This document shows, in pieces, positions 4,818-5,772 of a stretch of 5,772 bases of DNA. Origin of the DNA: JANPGR01 sp031424015 (GTDB lineage Bacteria; Patescibacteriota; Minisyncoccia; Phycocordibacterales; UBA1006). The stretch lies in the NCBI GenBank assembly GCA_031424015.1, contig JANPGR010000008.1:1-5772 (forward strand). Direction: 5' to 3'. The translations under genes were made by a program, and so were the position numbers. The first letter of the stretch is position 1. Every line of letters starts with the position of its first letter. The notes below the pieces were generated by a model. It made no database searches. It was not told the origin of the DNA and saw only the letters and a program-made list of their open reading frames with translations.

Positions 4818-5627
4818 CTATACCTTGTTGAGCCGGCGCAATATTGCGCCAACTTTCCCTCCGCCAAAGTTTTCATTTTTGACCTCGGTCTTGGAAGGTT
4901 CATGTTCATCGTTCTCTTTTAGGAACAGCGAGATTGCTCTAAGCTTCTCGTCAAAATATGCAGTCCCAAAACTAACGTCCGGTAATGCATTTTCAATGAA
5001 CTTGTGCGCAGATGCTTTTGCAAGCACTGAACGCAAATGATTGAAATTTTTTGAAAAGCCTGATTCCTCCAGTGATAGCATCCCTGCAATCACGGCTGGC
5101 TTCTCGTTCGGATACTTCTCCATTTTTGTAATCATTTTTGGAAAATTAACCCGCCCGTTTTCAACGAGGTTTTTTGCAATGTTCAGATTGTGAATTACTC
5201 TCCCTTTTGTAAGGGTTACATATCTCTCAACATCATCTGGGTGAACTCCTAAGTTTATCAGTGTATTTTTCGCGGTTTCAAACTTTTCTTTTTTTTCTTT
5301 TTTTAATCGAATTGCTTGATCAGCAATTCGCTGAATGGTTTCATTATACACGTCAATCCCATCAACAAAAATCCAGTCTGGTTTCAATAGTGTTTTTATC
5401 GATTCTTTATATGTATCCAACCTTGGACTATGTCCAAAATCTTGTGACAAGCACAGCTCCCAACCACTGGCATAAAATATCACTTGGGTTTCGAAAGGAA
5501 CCTTTGGTGATATTTTTATTGTATGATGACCCGAGTACGGGTTATCATGCTCATGCATTGCAGTCACATATGATCTGCCAAAAACGACATAGCTTTTGTG
5601 GTATGTTGATACCAGAGAGAAACTCAT
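4818..5627 (-). CDS. Conserved-looking protein of unknown function, 269 aa
   Basis: ATG at 5627 gives 269 residues and has AGAGG seven bases upstream. A GTG at 5666 would add 13 residues but lies in the arm of a hairpin and lacks such a site. No family is recognised. The N-terminal part (1-110) is rich in aromatic residues and beta-like: MSFSLVSTYHKSYVVFGRSYV, an HEHDNPYSGHHT cluster of four His, then VIFYASGWELCLSQDFGHSP and LLKPDWIFVDGIDVY. A highly charged helix follows (RLKKEKKEKFETAKNTL), then an alpha-helical C-terminal half with VHPDDVERYVTLTKGRV and ENGRVNFPKM, and a basic glycine-containing tail, GGGKVGAILRRLNKV. There is no signal peptide or membrane segment. The basic tail and charged helix would suit nucleic-acid binding, and the His-rich patch metal binding; both are guesses. 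It has its own terminator and lies downstream of a possible methyltransferase end. A restriction-modification or defence partner role is possible, but no PD-(D/E)xK motif is evident. Confidence 0.82.
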   Translation of the reverse strand: MSFSLVSTYHKSYVVFGRSYVTAMHEHDNPYSGHHTIKISPKVPFETQVIFYASGWELCLSQDFGHSPRLDTYKESIKTLLKPDWIFVDGIDVYNETIQRIADQAIRLKKEKKEKFETAKNTLINLGVHPDDVERYVTLTKGRVIHNLNIAKNLVENGRVNFPKMITKMEKYPNEKPAVIAGMLSLEESGFSKNFNHLRSVLAKASAHKFIENALPDVSFGTAYFDEKLRAISLFLKENDEHEPSKTEVKNENFGGGKVGAILRRLNKV

Positions 5628-5634
5628 TTCAATA

Positions 5635-5639
5635 CCTCT
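5635..5639 (-). promoter_or_regulatory. Shine-Dalgarno site fixing the start of the unknown gene
   Basis: AGAGG on the minus strand lies seven bases before ATG 5627. It is the clearest Shine-Dalgarno match in the window and supports ATG 5627 over the upstream GTG at 5666. Most other genes here lack one. Confidence 0.6.
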
Positions 5640-5660
5640 ATATTTGTTTTTTAATAAACC

Positions 5661-5694
5661 ACCCACGCGGCCAAGCCGTCGGGGTATTGTGGGT
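5661..5694 (-). promoter_or_regulatory. GC-rich nested hairpin in the leader of the unknown gene
   Basis: On the minus strand ACCCAC (5694-5689) pairs with GTGGGT (5666-5661). Inside, CGGC-TTG-GCCG (5678-5668) forms a second small hairpin. It lies between the upstream stop (5703) and the Shine-Dalgarno site (5639) and is much more GC-rich than its surroundings. The following sequence, GGTTTATT, is not a T-run, so this is a weak terminator at best; an attenuator or a protein-binding leader element is equally possible. Confidence 0.42.
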
Positions 5695-5702
5695 ACATAT
5701 GA

Positions 5703-5772
5703 CTAGAACAGACTGAGTTGTTTGTCTCCATCATTCGTTTTTCCTTGGTTGGCTACATACCTTTCTACAACT
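5703..5772 (-). CDS. C-terminal end of a minus-strand gene, possibly a DNA methyltransferase (partial)
   Basis: The frame entering from the window edge reads VVERYVANQGKTNDGDKQLSLF and stops at TAG (5703-5705). A second minus frame is open for only 13 codons and the third stops almost at once. A tail ending in QLSLF, after a helix of the ERYV type, is often seen at the C terminus of bacterial DNA methyltransferases, but also in other DNA-acting proteins, so the assignment is tentative. The gap to the next gene is 75 bp in the same direction, which allows one operon. Confidence 0.5.
   Translation of the reverse strand, partial: VVERYVANQGKTNDGDKQLSLF

Noticed and set aside
4825..5040. Plus-strand open frame of 71 codons opposite the unknown gene
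   Set aside because: Antisense shadow with Ser/Phe-rich composition and no ribosome site.
5664..5666. GTG as an alternative start of the unknown gene
   Set aside because: It lies in a hairpin arm and lacks a ribosome site, whereas ATG 5627 has AGAGG at good spacing.
5261..5716. Plus-strand open frame of 151 codons opposite the unknown gene
   Set aside because: The minus-strand gene has a better start, Shine-Dalgarno site and terminator; the Phe/Leu run comes from the Lys-rich helix on the other strand.
1..5772. CRISPR array, tRNA, rRNA or insertion sequence with transposase
   Set aside because: No regularly spaced repeats, cloverleaf, rRNA-like sequence or transposase motifs were seen.

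Overview
The window reads as a bacterial chromosome segment whose one clear housekeeping gene, the translation-linked ATPase/GTPase ychF (1043-2149, minus), sits among small accessory genes, gene fragments and non-coding junctions. Nearly everything is on the minus strand. The style resembles Candidate Phyla Radiation (Patescibacteria) genomes: compact genes, short gaps, a Phd/RelE pair of a kind common there, single-domain NUDIX, GNAT and histidine-phosphatase genes, and starts with little or no Shine-Dalgarno signal. This placement is an inference from style. No rRNA, tRNA or CRISPR array is visible. All stops look standard (TAA/TAG), and nothing requires UGA recoding.

Region 1-1042 lies downstream of ychF. 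It starts with the C-terminal tail of a plus-strand gene (2-94). Next comes a degraded second copy of the ychF 3' end (161-242), then a C-terminal scrap of what looks like an ATPase with a DUF4143-type tail (261-407). A complete type II toxin-antitoxin operon follows (Phd/YefM antitoxin 692-904, RelE-like toxin 440-685). Its promoter sits almost on the antitoxin start codon and overlaps a small inverted repeat. The two ychF 3' ends bracket the toxin-antitoxin pair and the ATPase scrap. This is the layout expected if about 870 bp was acquired at the ychF 3' end.

Region 2150-4465 holds three small enzyme genes read in the order GNAT acetyltransferase (3413-3988), NUDIX hydrolase (2946-3401), histidine phosphatase (2311-2871). 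Upstream of them is a phosphotransferase (APH/choline-kinase-like) that has lost its N-terminal lobe (3998-4465). An extended -10 element inside the end of the phosphotransferase remnant could drive the GNAT-NUDIX pair. All are soluble enzymes that modify or clean up small molecules or proteins.

Region 4466-5772 has a cluster of perfect palindromes, two good intrinsic terminators (4535-4567 and 4732-4771) around a doubtful small ORF, and a well-formed 269-residue gene of unknown function (4818-5627) with its own Shine-Dalgarno site. Upstream, a 75-bp gap carrying a GC-rich hairpin separates it from the last 22 codons of another minus-strand gene. That peptide ends in QLSLF, a tail seen on some DNA methyltransferases, so the unknown gene may be its operon partner.

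The best candidate for something undescribed is the unknown gene with its structured leader and possible methyltransferase partner. The best-supported evolutionary event is the duplicated ychF 3' end.
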